Made by a program: the position numbers and the translations under genes. From Azolla caroliniana (Eukaryota > Polypodiophyta): a DNA stretch of 64,000 bases. The notes beneath the pieces were generated by a model. That model saw nothing but the letters and a program-made list of their open reading frames with translations, made no database searches and was not told where the DNA came from. Where the stretch lies: NCBI GenBank assembly GCA_043228905.1, contig JBHGNT010000001.1, forward strand, positions 23,498,001-23,562,000. Reading direction: 5' to 3'. This document shows positions 9,828 through 21,273 of the stretch, in pieces. Every line of letters begins with the position of its first letter. Position 1 is the first letter of the stretch.

Positions 9828-10242
9828 TGCGGTCAGTCCTTCGACCTAGACCTCCAAGTGATTGTGGAACAACGACTGGGTCGTCTATGCATAATGTGTA
9901 GGGGAATGTTCCCCGTAACCTATCAGCATATAAGGGAGATGGCTACAACTGACTCCTTAGCAATGGTTACACTCACGTTCTTACACGCTCAGGTATTCCA
10001 GACACACAGTAGAGTAGTCGTAGCTATACACAGACTTTCAGAGAAGATAGAATTCTATTATGATATGCTTCTTTACATTCCCAAAATACACGCTCCCTCT
10101 ATCAGAGGTTTTCTGCCCTTTATATACCCAGGGTCTATTTAGCCGTTCACGCTTCCTGCGTGAACCGTTACATGCGTTATGATCTTATATTATTTCTTAT
10201 TCCTACGCTCTTGTCTGTCGGTTACTATTCCGACGGACAACA
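9828..10242 (-). repeat. Probable 5' LTR of G1
   Basis: On the minus strand the stretch could begin TGTTGTCCGTCGG (10242) and end GACCGCA (9828). It contains a TATA box (GGTATATAAAGG) near 10120 and an 8-bp inverted repeat (GTTCACGC/GCGTGAAC) at about 10145-10165 upstream of it. No second copy is in the window, so the ends are estimates. Confidence 0.4.
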
Positions 10243-10580
10243 GACCAAGGATGACAAAACGAGCAAAACTCTGGTGGATATGACTATACAATGACAAAAG
10301 TTGGAGCGATAGACATAATAAAAGAGAAATTACCAAGTCTAGAAGGTGTCTTAGATTGAAGGCGAACTTCATTTAGTGCACATAATTTGGAGACAACATT
10401 TGGTTTTAGATCATGACAATGTTTTGATTGGTACATTTGAAAATGAGGAGGAAGAGTCACAATTGTATATTAGCTATAGTTGTGACTCTCATGAAAGTAG
10501 TGATCACAGTGATGCAAAACTCCTAAATGTATATTTTGTGGAACGATATGTAATAGATTTAGACAACATTTTATCGAATG
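10243..10580. other. Intergenic stretch, nothing recognised
   Basis: AT-rich spacer between the G1 LTR and the LINE. A short open frame on the plus strand (from 10376) has no recognisable domain and overlaps the LINE start in another frame. Confidence 0.4.
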
Positions 10581-12748
10581 ATATACAAGCTAGAAAGTGG
10601 GTTAGCCATATTTTGCAAGAGATCCAATGCCATGATCAATTGGCACAAATACTGTGCAATATGGCTTTCTCATGAAACACATCCTGCGTGGCACCCACAT
10701 CCCTCTTTCAAATGGATCAATCAAGGAGCGAGCACCAAATATTTGGGTTTCCAAATTGGTTTCAACATACCGCCAAAGACTATGATTGCACCCGTTATCC
10801 ATTCCATTCAACAAAAGTTGATACATTGGAGTTCGAAAAAACTGTCGCTAGCGGTTCGCATCATAGTGGAAAACTAGGTACTACTCGCAACAACATGGTA
10901 TAGTCTATCATGTTGGACAATCTCCAAGGAAAGTATACATCAGATTCAACGACTAGTACGCAACTACATTTGGTCTAGTAAGGAAGATCAGGTAACTCGC
11001 GCCAAGGTGGCGTGGCCTATACTCACAACACCTAAGTCGAGAGGGGGATTGGGTCTTATTGATCCCCTTTCACAATCAAAAGCCTTACTTGCCAAAATTG
11101 AGGTGCGAGGACTCCAACCAATAAATGACTATTGGAAACTACTACTCCGGTTACACTTCGCTTACTTTAGGCCACGAAAAGGGGTCAATTGGGCCCCCCA
11201 AACGGGATGGATTCTAAACATGGATCTCAAACCTAGTTTCTCCTGGCAATTGGAGGATAGATTCAGTGCATCCATGTGGAAGGCATAGTGCGACATTAGA
11301 CGAGGGCTCAAGTGCGATCAACCGAGTTTCGAACGTGCATGGCTCAGTCAACGTATCCTATGGAACCCATGTATCAAGGATGAATCTAATCAACTACTTG
11401 GATCAAGTAAGGGGTTGTCATGGGGATACATTGCAGAAGGTCCAAGAAAAAGTATAGAATGTTGGAGACGATTTATGTCACTGCCACTACAAGATCGAGC
11501 CAACTTACTCCATGGAATCAGGGGCGGATGGACAATGAGATCGGAAATCATTAACGCTCTATTGATTAGGGAAGCTGCTACTCAAAGGCTGACAATGGAG
11601 AAATGGATAGGCTACGAGGAGGAGGGATCTTTGATCCCGAGAGGTAGGGGAACACCAGACAGGATCGAAGGCTCTGAATTGCGAGACACTAAGCCCACAC
11701 AGAATAACGCAATTCGAGTACTCGCATATACTGGTCATAAATGGATTGTAGACCCTGATACGATCAAAGTACAACCCGATTGGCACATATGTACTCATGA
11801 AAACACATGGCTCCGTAAGGTTAGTTGGGACCCTTTGCAATGGACATGGCGTAATCCTTACGCGGGGCAAGGAAGCAAACCCATCCCTTTCTTCCAATTC
11901 ACAACTAGTTTGGGTCGCCACATTCTAGCTACTCAAACCGCCCGAGAGCCGACTGCTGCAAGGTTTGGCACACATATCAAGTTCCTCACACAATTATCAC
12001 CAAGTTTTGGCAGAAAATCTCGAAACAACAACACGCGAGGCGAATTACCACGTTCCAATGGCTATTAATACATAAGTCACTACCGGTGGGAGCATGGCAA
12101 CGTGGGAACCTTAGCTCTCCTAATTGTGTAGAGTGCACAAATGTAGTAGAATCAATACGACACGATCTGTGGGACTGCCCAACGTCCCATTGAATATGGC
12201 GGGGGGTTGGCCGCTTGTTGCAATTATGCCAGGTGCAAGGTTCAATCAAGTGGGGTAATATATGTTGGCTATCATGGCAGACCCCAGTTGGCAGATACGA
12301 GCATCAAGAGTAGGGGATGACTTTGGTGATAAAAGCACAAGAGGTTTTTTTCGCCGCCAATGGCAATGTCCACTCAACTCCTCTTAATGACAAATCTCAA
12401 GTTGTATTGGAATTGATCTGCCCAATAACTCTCTGGATTCTATGGAAACAACGGTGTAGACAAGTCTTCTCCAACCAAACCGCGCATCCAACAATGTTAC
12501 TGCAAGAGATATGGAGTGAAATTATAGCCACTCTAAAGAGCCAATATGATGGCCTCAATGGCGGCTCCGATGGAGTCGAAAGACAACGAATAGCCTTCAT
12601 CCAACAATGGTCGTCCTCTCCCTTTCTTGAGTCAGTGGGCATCCACATAAGATGGGACTATTGCGTCCCTAGAGGGATTTGTACATAATGATCTCATTTG
12701 TAAAATTTTATAACTAATGGAAGGAGTTTTTTTTTGGAAAAAAAAAGT
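10581..12748 (+). mobile_element. 5'-truncated LINE (L1-type), ORF2 C-terminal half
   Basis: The plus strand encodes, with stops and frameshifts, the end of a non-LTR reverse transcriptase (INWHK.CAIWLS, STKYLGFQIG, RAKVAWPILTTPKSRGGLGLIDP). Next comes a long linker and a zinc-binding region (CVECTNVVESIRHDLWDCPTS, near 12135-12190), then a conserved tail (TLWILWKQRC). It ends in a 3' UTR with A-rich runs near 12738-12748. A second copy of the last ~250 bp at 35069-35330 confirms the 3' end. The 5' part, including the endonuclease and the RT active site, is missing, as is typical of truncated LINE insertions. Confidence 0.8.
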
Positions 12749-13630
12749 GATTTTTTGAAATCTTTCGCTTATAATTTCTTTAAGATCTAAAAACTTACTA
12801 GTTGTAATTTCTCCTTAAAAATACACAAAGTTATCTTTTCGTATTTGGCCAAATTTTGGCATTTTTCAATTTCACTAAATGGTGAAAATTTCAGCTTTTT
12901 CATCAAGTTTTCAAGAACACGTGATACTGGTATCAAGGTATTTTGTGAAATGGCCAAAAAAGCCCCAAAATAAGACGTAATATTCCTTATCCTTCCATTT
13001 GTGCGCGATCCTTCCACTTGTGAACTCGAACGTGTTATAACTTAAAGAATAATCCTAATATAATCATGAAAATCAGTCGGCAAAAACCTAGGGACTTGCA
13101 TTTTCTCAAGAGAAAGTGGCGTAGGCGTCTTGTGGATAAAGTGACCTATATCCAAGTTACGAGGCACCACTCACTATGATTAGACATCTATGCCTCATAG
13201 CATCTCATTTTCTCCCTTATTATAACGTGAACAAAAGTTCATTCTACACAAACCTCCCAAAAGATTTCGAGTTTATTAGTTTTATGTCATCCTAAAAAGT
13301 TATTAAGCTAAAACTTTAGGCTAAATTATATGTGGTTACAAAAATTATGTATTCGAACAAGCCTCAAAACGGCTATATCACCTCTCTCATTGTCTCCCCA
13401 CCCCTTGTCTTATCTTCACCTTTAACATCCTCTCCCTATACTTGATCATTCCTACGATAGAAGGCCTCATAGCCCTCAAAAAGCTATCATCACCCTCTTC
13501 CCCTTTCAAAAAACTAATGTAATACTTAACATTGCCGAATTAATTCTTAGAAATTATTATCTATCTTTTAAATATTCAATATGGTTAGAAATTAAAGACA
13601 CTCTAATGGAAAGCAAATTCGTAAGACAAT
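12749..13630. other. Intergenic stretch, nothing recognised
   Basis: AT-rich sequence without a convincing ORF, repeat or RNA gene. Confidence 0.5.
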
Positions 13631-13636
13631 TTCTGC

Positions 13637-14169
13637 ATGTCGTTTTCTTACATAGAAGAAGAAAATCATTGTTTTGGAGATCCAACATTGCTCTACTGTG
13701 AATGCTACATTGATGATGCAATCGGGATATGGAATGAGTCTATTGACACCCTCAAAGTCTTCTTACAAAGTTACAAGGCAACACTCCAACGATACATTCA
13801 AATTGAGCAAAGAGGCAACAATCCTAGATATCAATCTCTTCGAAAAATTGTCCTTCGCATGTGATGGTACCTTGGACTCTTGTTGCCACTAAAAACATCT
13901 CAACACCTACATATACCTCCAGAAATCTTCTCACCCTGGAGCTTACAAGGAAGGTTTCATCACAAGAGAACTCAAATGTTATGTCATTAGAGAAAGTAAA
14001 AAAAAAAGGTTTCATCACGTTGAGAATAAAGTTCTATGATGGTCTTCGAGATAGAGCATATCCCTCTAACTTTCTTGCAATATGTTTTCACAAAGGGGCT
14101 ACTCCGATTATATTCAAATTTTTGTATTTGCATTATATCAAAAAACTCCAAATAGGGTGTTTCATTTGA
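13637..14169 (+). pseudogene. Penelope-like (PLE) reverse transcriptase relic
   Basis: Three overlapping frames together resemble the end of a Penelope-type reverse transcriptase: YIDDAIGIW at 13707-13733 (the Y-x-D-D active site in PLE context), then a spacer, ILDINLF, NTYIYLQKSSHPGAYKEGF near 13900-13955, and FYDGLRDRAYPSNFL near 14030-14075. The last two match the K-L-N-x-Y-x-Y...H-P-G and F-x-x-L-x-x-R-G-Y pattern I know from PLE-type proteins. At least two frameshifts separate the blocks. No GIY-YIG endonuclease is visible. An alternative is another divergent retroelement. Confidence 0.45.
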
Positions 14170-14801
14170 TACAAACTCAAATCTCTACTCCACCATCCCT
14201 TATTTAATGTTGGGTTAATTAACTTGTTTTCTTAATTAATTAGTTTCTAATGGCATATTTCTTTGGCAATCTCTATTCTCATTCTCATTAGGTTATCAAA
14301 CCTACACCCTAATCCAATTACTTCTCAGGATCCTCAACCTATAACCCTAATATCCTTAAAACTTTAAAACACTAAAATGTTTCTTAACCATCTCTTCTCC
14401 CTCCTCTCCATTTTTATTTAGTTGAGGCTCATTGGATTTCTGTAAGTTTAAAGCATTCTATCTTATCTCTCAAGTTTTTAATAAACTTAGTATCTAAGCA
14501 TGCTAGTTATTCGGGGTAACTAGAACCCCTATCTATTGGTGATGTGTTGCTCTTATATTGAAGATTAGTATAAGGTTCTAAAAAGAGACTTATTTGCTCA
14601 ACCATCAACAAACATTACACTCACACCTCACGATGGCCAACTAAAATTAAGGCATGAGTCATAGCCGATCGGAAGGACAATGGAATTTAGACTATGGGGT
14701 GCCTTAGGAAACAACTGACAAAAGCTCAAGGGTGGCACAAGGGGGCTACACAATCTTGGTTTCCTAAGCATACCCGAGTATGTAGACCAACTAAACCAAG
14801 G
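14170..14801. other. Intergenic stretch, nothing recognised
   Basis: AT-rich sequence between the PLE relic and the X0 LTR; no supported feature. Confidence 0.45.
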
Positions 14802-14914
14802 CAAACAGTTGAGAATCAAATTCAAATTCCCTATGGTCTGAACACATCCTAAGACCACAAGTGTGGGGACACACCACCACTACTTTGTATCATGGAACTT
14901 AACTCCAATGACAC

Positions 14915-15118
14915 TGTTGAGAATCGAACTCAACTTCCCATAGATAGGTTTCACACTAGCTCATGGACATGTTGGGCTAGTTTTGTAAATAGTAGAAAGG
15001 GCACTTGCCCTAGCTTAGTTAGTATATAAACCAACGCATTGTAACTCAGTTATTGTTGGATGTTTTATGCTTTGATGTAATTTTGGTTAATATACAGTTT
15101 GTCTATCTTTGTTGTAAG

Positions 15119-15188
<70 letters not shown>

Positions 15189-15258
15189 AGACACACACAC
15201 ACACACACACTCATCTTCCGCTGGATTACAACCACTCTTGCCTCCTCATTTCTTTACA
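14915..15258 (+). repeat. 5' LTR of X1
   Basis: 344 bp with TATATAAA at 15023-15030. A (CT)n microsatellite of about 69 bases at 15119-15187 is followed by (AC)n. The 3' LTR is 36 bp shorter, mostly because its CT run is interrupted and short. Confidence 0.93.
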
Positions 15259-15270
15259 TGGTATCAGAGC
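15259..15270 (+). other. Primer binding site of X1
   Basis: TGGTATCAGAGC directly after the LTR, complementary to the 3' end of initiator tRNA-Met. Confidence 0.9.
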
Positions 15271-15359
15271 GTGTGGTTGCCTGATCGAGCCTATTCGACT
15301 GTGTTGTGCTGCACGCCGACAATCAATAGAACCGGCCCATCGACAGAGAAGAAATCACC

Positions 15360-16173
15360 ATGAATACTCAAATGGGAAGCGCTCTTCCTATCGAGAAGCT
15401 CGACAGAACGAACTTTGCATCTTGGGAATACAAGATGCATCAATACCTTGTCGGACAAGGCTACTAGAGCTACATCGAAGGAGTTCACGAATCACACCCA
15501 CCCACAAGACACGTTGACTATCCCGCTTGGGAGCAAGCCGCAAGCCATGTGTTGTATTGCCTTGCATCATGCATTCATGATCATATGCTTGGCTACATTC
15601 GAGAGGCAAAAACTCCGAAGCAGGCGTGGGAAAACCTCAAGAAGATCTTCGCAGTCAATACGGTCGCACAAAAGCTCCAACTTCGACAGGAGTTGAACAA
15701 TCTTCAACAAAGAGACACGTCAATCGGCAACTACACCTTAAAGATCAAGGAGTTGTGCGATGCCCTTGGATCAATCAATGTTAGCATTGACGACGAAGAA
15801 ATGGTGCAGATGTGCCTCGGTGGCCTGGCACCGCGATTTGGCCGTTCTCGCGAGAGAGAATCCTCCCTCCTTTTTTTATCTCAAATCGTTATTGTTGGTC
15901 GAAGAGAATCATGTGTGTCAAAGGAACAACGTGCATGAAGGACAGATGCTATATTCGAACTTCGATAGAGCAAGAGGACATGGTCGCGGCAGGAGGGGCC
16001 AATACGGCCAAGGTCGACACAATCAACATCGTAACTCCCACCAATGGCAAGCCGGCAGAAACCGCCCTAGAGAGTTCGGCGGAAGGGGGAGTCATCACGC
16101 CGGACCAAGCAACCGTAGGAACCCAATTGAGTGCGGGTACTGCGGAAAACCCGACCACTACGAAGAGGAGTGT
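15360..16173 (+). pseudogene. X1 gag
   Basis: Starts at the ATG at 15360 (MNTQMGSALPIEKLDRTNF), about 90 bp after the primer site. A TAG at 15465-15467 replaces the Trp seen in the X2 copy (GQGYWSYIEG). The capsid frame continues to GLAPRFG near 15843, where a deletion shifts the frame. The nucleocapsid zinc knuckle CGYCGKPDHYEEEC (CX2CX4HX4C, intact) ends near 16173. Confidence 0.85.
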
Positions 16174-16179
16174 TAGAGG

Positions 16180-17904
16180 ATGAAGCGTGAGCAAGGCCGA
16201 CAACTAACAAATTACGCCACGAACGCCGACTACGGCGACCACGGCGGAATGTTCATAATGAAGCACGAAGCGCACTCAATGTCCGCACTTGCGTCAACTA
16301 CCGCTTCCACTCCGAACAAAGTATGGTTTGTCGATTCAGGAGCATCCAATCACATGATGTCCAACGAAGATTGGTTTCGGGAACTTCTAAAGCCCAAACG
16401 TCCCGGATATGTCGAAACGGGAGATGACACGACTCACCCCATACAACATATCGGGAACATCCCATTCGGAAACGACGACAAACAGACCTACCTCAAGAAC
16501 GTGCTGCATGTCCCCACCATTACGAAAAACCTGGTCTCAATCAGCCAGATTATCGAACAAGGAATGCAAGTACGCTTCAATAATGACAGATGCTTCATCG
16601 AGAGAGGCGATCAAGTCGTAGCTCACGGCCGACGAGAAGGCCGTATGTTCATCCTCGAATCAAGCGAGGTAAAGTCAGCCATGTACGCAAAGGGCCAGAA
16701 AGTCAAAACCGACTTAAAACTGTGGCACAAGAGAATCGGCCACATTAATCTCCAGAAGCTACAAAACATACAATCGAAAGGAGTCGTAATCGGACTCCCG
16801 AACTTTACGGCAAAGGAGATTACTGGCGTATGTGAAGCATGTCAGTTCGGAAAGCAACATCGTCACCCATTCCCTAACGAGCGGAATGTGAGCAAAGGGA
16901 TCCTGGATGTAATACATTCAGATGTATGGGGACCAGCCCAAACAACTACATTCGGCAGATGCCAATACTATGTCAAGTTCATCAACGACTTCTCCAGGAA
17001 CACCTGGATCTATCCGATAAAGCAGAAGAGTGAAGTGTCCAGGCACTTCGAAACATTCAAGGCCAAAGTCGAAAAAACTACGGGTCGGCATGTACGTTGT
17101 CTTCGATCAGATGGAGGCAAAGAATATTTTTCAGATGAATTTACGGAGTATCTCCGAAAAGAAGGAATCCGATGAGAGTTCTCGTGTCGACACACGCTTC
17201 AGCAAAACGGCATAGCAGAGCGTAAAAATCGCCATGTAGTAGAAGTTGCACGAGCCATGATGAATGAGAAGAACCTATCGAAATCATATTGGGTAGAAGT
17301 GGCAAATACATCCGTATATCTCATGAACAGGTGCACAACCTCGGGAGTACACAATATAACTCCACATGAGAAGTTCTTCGGAAAGAAGCCGAATTTGTCA
17401 CATGTCCACATTTTCGGCTCTATCACCTACATACATATTCCCGACGATACGCGGCAAAAGCTTGACCCAAAGTCGGAGAAATGTATCCTCGTAGGATACT
17501 CACTCGAACAGAAGGGGTACAAATGCTACAACCCATCTACCCATAAGGTTCAAACTAGTCGAGACGTAGTCTTCGACGAATACGCATCTTGGTACGCACC
17601 AAAGAACACTTCGACTCCAACCCCGCTCGACGCAGATGACACTAAAACAGAAATAGAAGCTGAGGATCGGCTCACACAGATGTTAGAAGACAGCCCAATT
17701 ACGACACGGTTGAGTGGGCCATCTGAGCCGCCGAGCGATGAAAGCACATCTCGGCCGAGTCTGAAGTTGGACAAAGGGAAGGCGAAAATGTGGGAATATG
17801 AAGATCAGGAAGAGACCGAGATGCTTCACTCTCTTGACAGTGAATTTGAAGATCTCGACATCCGCATAGATGGAGCGAAGAAAGCCATACTCCCCACGGA
17901 TTGA
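16180..17904 (+). pseudogene. X1 protease and integrase
   Basis: VWFVDSGASNHM near 16322 is the Copia aspartic-protease active site. Then come the GAG-pre-integrase zinc region (LWHKRIGHINL ... CEACQFGKQH) and the integrase core with Asp in HSDVWGP and RSDGGKEY and Glu in NGIAERKNR. The TGA at 17173-17175 splits the core; X2 has a TGA at the same point. The segment ends with the Copia-type HIFGSITYIHIP and KCILVGYS region and a TGA at 17902. Confidence 0.88.
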
Positions 17905-18415
17905 GAGCTACGCCGATCCACACGTGAAAAGAACCTCGTAAACCGCTACAGCTACGACGAGTACATGGCGTATCACTACGCTTTTATGATGAATGTAGCG
18001 TCAGTATAGGAACCGGAAACGCTTTCCGAAGCCACAAAGGATCCGCGATGGGTTGACGGGATGAATGAGGAGATGGAAGCTTTATGCAAAAACGAGACAT
18101 GGGATCTCGTTCCTCTTCCCAGATTGGTTACAGATGGATATACAAAGTAAAATACAATGTCGACGGATCCGTAAATCGCTTCAAAGCACGGCTCGTTGCG
18201 AAAGGCTATGTGCAAACGCACGGCATAGACTACAACGAAACCTTTGCCCCGGTGGCAAAGATGACAATTGTACGGACAGTAATTGCACTCGCCGCAGCGA
18301 AGGGATGGCACCTCCACCAGATGGACGTGAAAAACGCTTTCCTCCAAGGAGAGTTAGAAGAATAGATGTACATGATACAACCACCCGGATTCGAATCGCG
18401 TAAACATCTACACGT
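17905..18415 (+). pseudogene. X1 reverse transcriptase, N-terminal part
   Basis: Encodes [31 protein letters not shown] and [19 protein letters not shown] with stops and a small deletion near 18120. It ends at IQPPGFESRKHLHV where the W2 LTR is inserted. Confidence 0.85.
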
Positions 18416-18555
18416 TGTCGAGGTACTTGTGGTTCGTGCGGCGAAGTCGCGGGGACTAAGGTTAAGGGGAGTTGAAGGAACTTAACTTTTAATAAGGCTT
18501 GTATGGTGATGATACAATGGTTAAGGATAGTAAGAAGAAGAGTTATGAGTAATGT

Positions 18556-18599
<44 letters not shown>

Positions 18600-18801
18600 C
18601 AAGCATAGATAAAAGATAGAGACAATGTATGATTCAAGAAAGAAGATTGAGACGAAGTATGATTCTAGAAAGAAGATTGAGACAAAGTATGATTCAAGGA
18701 ACAAGAGTATATGATATAAACATGATGTATATTAAAAATATAATATTTTACCAACTTTACAATCCTTGATCATAAGATGAATCTTTTGAATACCGACTCT
18801 T

Positions 18802-18856
18802 GATTTGAACCCACGACCTCAACTTCGAAACGAGAGGTTCTCCACCCAATGAGCTA
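18802..18856 (-). other. tRNA-like module in W2, sense to the element
   Basis: Minus strand: A-box-like TAGCTCATTGGG (18856-18845) and B-box-like GGGTTCAAATC (18812-18802), about 44 bp apart. The equivalent in W1 (371-420) has a decayed A box. Confidence 0.5.
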
Positions 18857-19128
18857 GTCTTCTCTACTTGTTTGTATTATTTTCTCACTCTCCCTTCTTG
18901 ATCCTTGTTTTCCTTGCCCCTCTTTATATAAGTGTTGTCATACATATGGTAATGTATGGGAGCATGGCATGCATGCAATGCATGAGTTACATGTAATGCA
19001 TGATCGCCATTTGGCGCACATGTATTACACGTGATGCATGGTAGCCATCATGCTAACTTGAGCTCCCATGTATGAAAATAGATATGGGATAAGTATAATG
19101 ATAAAAATGCATTCTAAAATAACTAACC

Positions 19129-19183
19129 TAGCTTAGTGGTGTATACTTTGTGTTTGGCATACAAGGTTGAGAGTTCAAGTCTC
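19129..19183 (+). other. tRNA-like module 1 in W2, antisense to the element
   Basis: A box TAGCTTAGTGGT (19129-19140) and B box GAGTTCAAGTCTC (19171-19183), 42 bp apart start to start. Confidence 0.55.
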
Positions 19184-19264
19184 TCAATTTTACTTAATAC
19201 AATATATAGCTTCATTCTTATATCATGAAGCACATTTATTACACACCTTTAAAAATAAATAGCC

Positions 19265-19319
19265 TAGCCTAGTGGTATGTACATTGTACTTCGTATATAA
19301 GGATGTGGGTTCAAGTCTC
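19265..19319 (+). other. tRNA-like module 2 in W2, antisense to the element
   Basis: A box TAGCCTAGTGGT (19265-19276) and B box GGGTTCAAGTCTC (19307-19319), 42 bp apart. It sits in the second unit of a ~130-bp diverged tandem duplication. Each unit is tRNA-like, then an AT-rich tract, then TTATATCRTGAAGCACAT. Confidence 0.6.
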
Positions 19320-19387
19320 TCAAATATTATTAAATACAACATTTAAGCTCATTTTTATATCGTGAAGCACATTCTTCACGACAACGT

Positions 19388-20546
19388 CGTATGCTAACTC
19401 AAGAAGCCACTCTACGGCCTCAAACAAGCACCGCGTGCTTGGCATTCGAAGATCACGCAGTATTTTCATCAAGTCGGATTTCGGATGTCAAAATCCGATA
19501 CTTCTTTGTACATCCGAAATGAGTCGGATAGCCTGATCATCATCATCCTATACGTGGATGACTTGGTCATTGGAGGAAAGGATCTCGCTAAGATCAACAA
19601 AGTCAAAACACTTCTCTCCGACATATTCGAAATGAAAGACCTGCACAAACTCCATTACTTCCTAGGTATTGAAGTAATTCGGACACCAGTCGAAATAATG
19701 ATCTCTCAACGACACTACATTCTCAACTTACTATACAAGTTCAGAATGACCGAGTGCAAGCATGTGTCTACCCCTCTTGATCGTAATCTCAAGATCGATG
19801 CCAGTTCCGGAACCACTGAGAGTGAGCCGACTCAGTATCGACAACTGATCGGTAGTTTGATCTATCTGACCATTACGCGACCCGACCTCAATTATTCGGT
19901 CAGCCTACTTAGCCAGTTTATGCAGAATCCGCGAAATCTTCATCTGGACTGCGCTAAGAGGATACTTCGGTATGTCAGTATGACAATGGACTACGACATT
20001 ATGTACAAGACGAATGCGATCATTCGACTCGAAGGGTACACAGACCCGGACTGGGCAAGATATAAAGTGGATAGGCGATCCACATCCAGATTCGTCTTCT
20101 CTCTTGGTAGCGGAGTGATCTCCTAGAGTAGTAAGAAGCAGCTGACAATCGCACTGTCGAGCACAGAAGTCGAATACAGGGGCACAACAGTCGCTGCATG
20201 TGAAGCCGTTTGGCTCAAACGCGTACTAAAGGATCTGGGTGTACCCATCAAGGATCCAATTCGTCTCTACTGCGACAACATGAGCAGTATCTACCTGGCG
20301 TGGAATCCCATATTCCACGCGCGGACTAAGCATATTGAAGTCCACTACCACTTCATCCGCAAGCGCGTACAGGCCGAAGAGATCGACCTACAACACATCA
20401 GTACGCACCTCCAGGTTGCTGATATTTTTACGAAAGTTCTAGGCGTCGACAAGCTCGGGCAATTTGCATCGGACCTTGGTCTCACGACATCTACATTGCT
20501 GAGCTTGAGGGGAAGTACGCAGCATAGACTACGCAACACACAATAA
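19388..20546 (+). pseudogene. X1 reverse transcriptase C-terminus and RNase H
   Basis: Resumes with LKKPLYGLKQAPRAWHSK and includes the catalytic Y-V-D-D at 19551-19562. The RNase H domain follows, with ARTKHIEVHYHFIR and DIFTKVLG near the end. A TAA near 19391 and a TAG at 20124-20126 (Trp in the X2 copy) interrupt it. Confidence 0.88.
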
Positions 20547-20646
20547 GAAGCGGAAAACAATAATGCCGGAATCTAATTCCTTAAATCGAAGTACTCCGAA
20601 GACCGAAATAACCTTTCGACATATGGAAGTTGTGTTCGAAGGGGCG

Positions 20647-20954
20647 TGTTGAGAATCGAACTCAACTTCCCATAAATAGGTTTCACACTAGCTCATGGAC
20701 ATGTTGGGCTAGTTTTGTAAATAGTAGAAAGGGCACTTGCCCTAGCTTAGTTGGTATATAAACCAGCGCATTGTAACTCGGTTATTGTTGGATGTTTTAT
20801 GCTTTGATGTAATTTTGGTTAATATACAGTTTGTCTATCTTTGTCGTAAGAGCTCTCTCTCTCTCACTCACTCTCTCTCTCTATCTTGACACACACACAC
20901 ACTCACTCATCTTCTGTTGCATTACAACCACTCTTGCCTCCTCATTTCTTTACA
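20647..20954 (+). repeat. 3' LTR of X1
   Basis: 308 bp, TGTTGAG...TTTACA, preceded by purine-rich GAAGGGGCG. Nearly identical to the 5' LTR outside the microsatellite. Confidence 0.93.
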
Positions 20955-21273
20955 GACACATAGTTAGTAGGTGGTTAAGTCCCCAATAGGTGGTTGTGGT
21001 GAGAAAATATGAAGAGAAGGTTACTACATACACACCTTCTCCTCATCTTTGTAATTGTTGTTGGTTGGTTTTTTTTGGTTCCTGTTAATATATAGATTTC
21101 TAGTTTTCTGTATACCTTGTGCCCCCCCCCCCCCCTCTCTCTCTCTCTCACACACACACACTCACGCACGCGCGCGCGCATCTCTTTCGCTGCACAGAAT
21201 CACACTCGATTCTTTACACAAGCTATAGAGCAAAAGTGTGAGGCTTGTGCTAGCCGCAAGCCAGATCACAAAG

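Larger units (their letters stand above)
1548..10242 (-). mobile_element. G1: decayed Ty3/Gypsy retrotransposon, interrupted by a nested element
   Basis: Read on the minus strand the order is LTR (about 10242-9828), gag, protease, reverse transcriptase, RNase H, integrase, which is the Ty3/Gypsy order. The reverse transcriptase is split at 3587/7230 by the TR-GAG element at 3588-7229, and deleting that element restores continuity. The polyprotein has stop codons, frameshifts and an active-site substitution. The 3' LTR was not found, so the left boundary near 1548 is only the end of recognizable integrase coding sequence. Confidence 0.85.
18416..19383 (-). repeat. W2: solo LTR of the W family, inserted in X1
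   Basis: 968 bp, TGTCG...CGACA, homologous to the W1 LTR at 52-927. The target duplication ACGT is at 18412-18415 and 19384-19387, and removing the insert restores the X1 reverse-transcriptase frame. There is no internal region, so it arose by LTR-LTR recombination. Three tRNA-like modules lie inside it. It also holds (TG)n/(AG)n at 18556-18599 and short direct repeats near 18620-18710. Confidence 0.92.
14915..20954 (+). mobile_element. X1: full-length Ty1/Copia retrotransposon with nested solo LTR
   Basis: Both LTRs (14915-15258, 20647-20954) start TGTTGAG and end TTTACA. The target duplication is GACAC at 14910-14914 and 20955-20959, a perfect match. The primer site TGGTATCAGAGC (initiator-Met type) follows the 5' LTR directly. 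Internal order is gag, protease, integrase, reverse transcriptase, RNase H, the Copia order. Several stops and frameshifts and the inserted W2 LTR (18416-19383) disable it. X2 in the helicase intron is the same family. Confidence 0.93.
14807..21218 (+). repeat. X0: old solo Copia LTR, split by element X1
   Basis: Positions 14807-14914 begin GTTGAGAATCAAATTCAAATTCCC-like sequence, matching the start of the X1 LTR. Positions 20955-21218 end GATTCTTTACA, matching the X2 LTR end. Removing X1 and one copy of its target site leaves an LTR of about 367 bp. Flanks CAAAC (14802-14806) and CAAGC (21219-21223) look like a 5-bp target duplication with one mutation. No internal region follows, so it is a solo LTR. 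Confidence 0.6.

Noticed and set aside
10376-10675. 99-codon ORF before the LINE
   Set aside because: No domain recognised, and it overlaps the LINE coding sequence in a different frame.
15053-15517. ORFs rich in Ser-Leu and Thr-His through the CT/AC microsatellites (also 18181-18606)
   Set aside because: Pure translation of simple repeats in LTRs.
3700-19319. tRNA genes at the A/B-box modules
   Set aside because: No acceptor stem or cloverleaf could be drawn, and they sit inside LTRs. I keep them only as tRNA-like modules.
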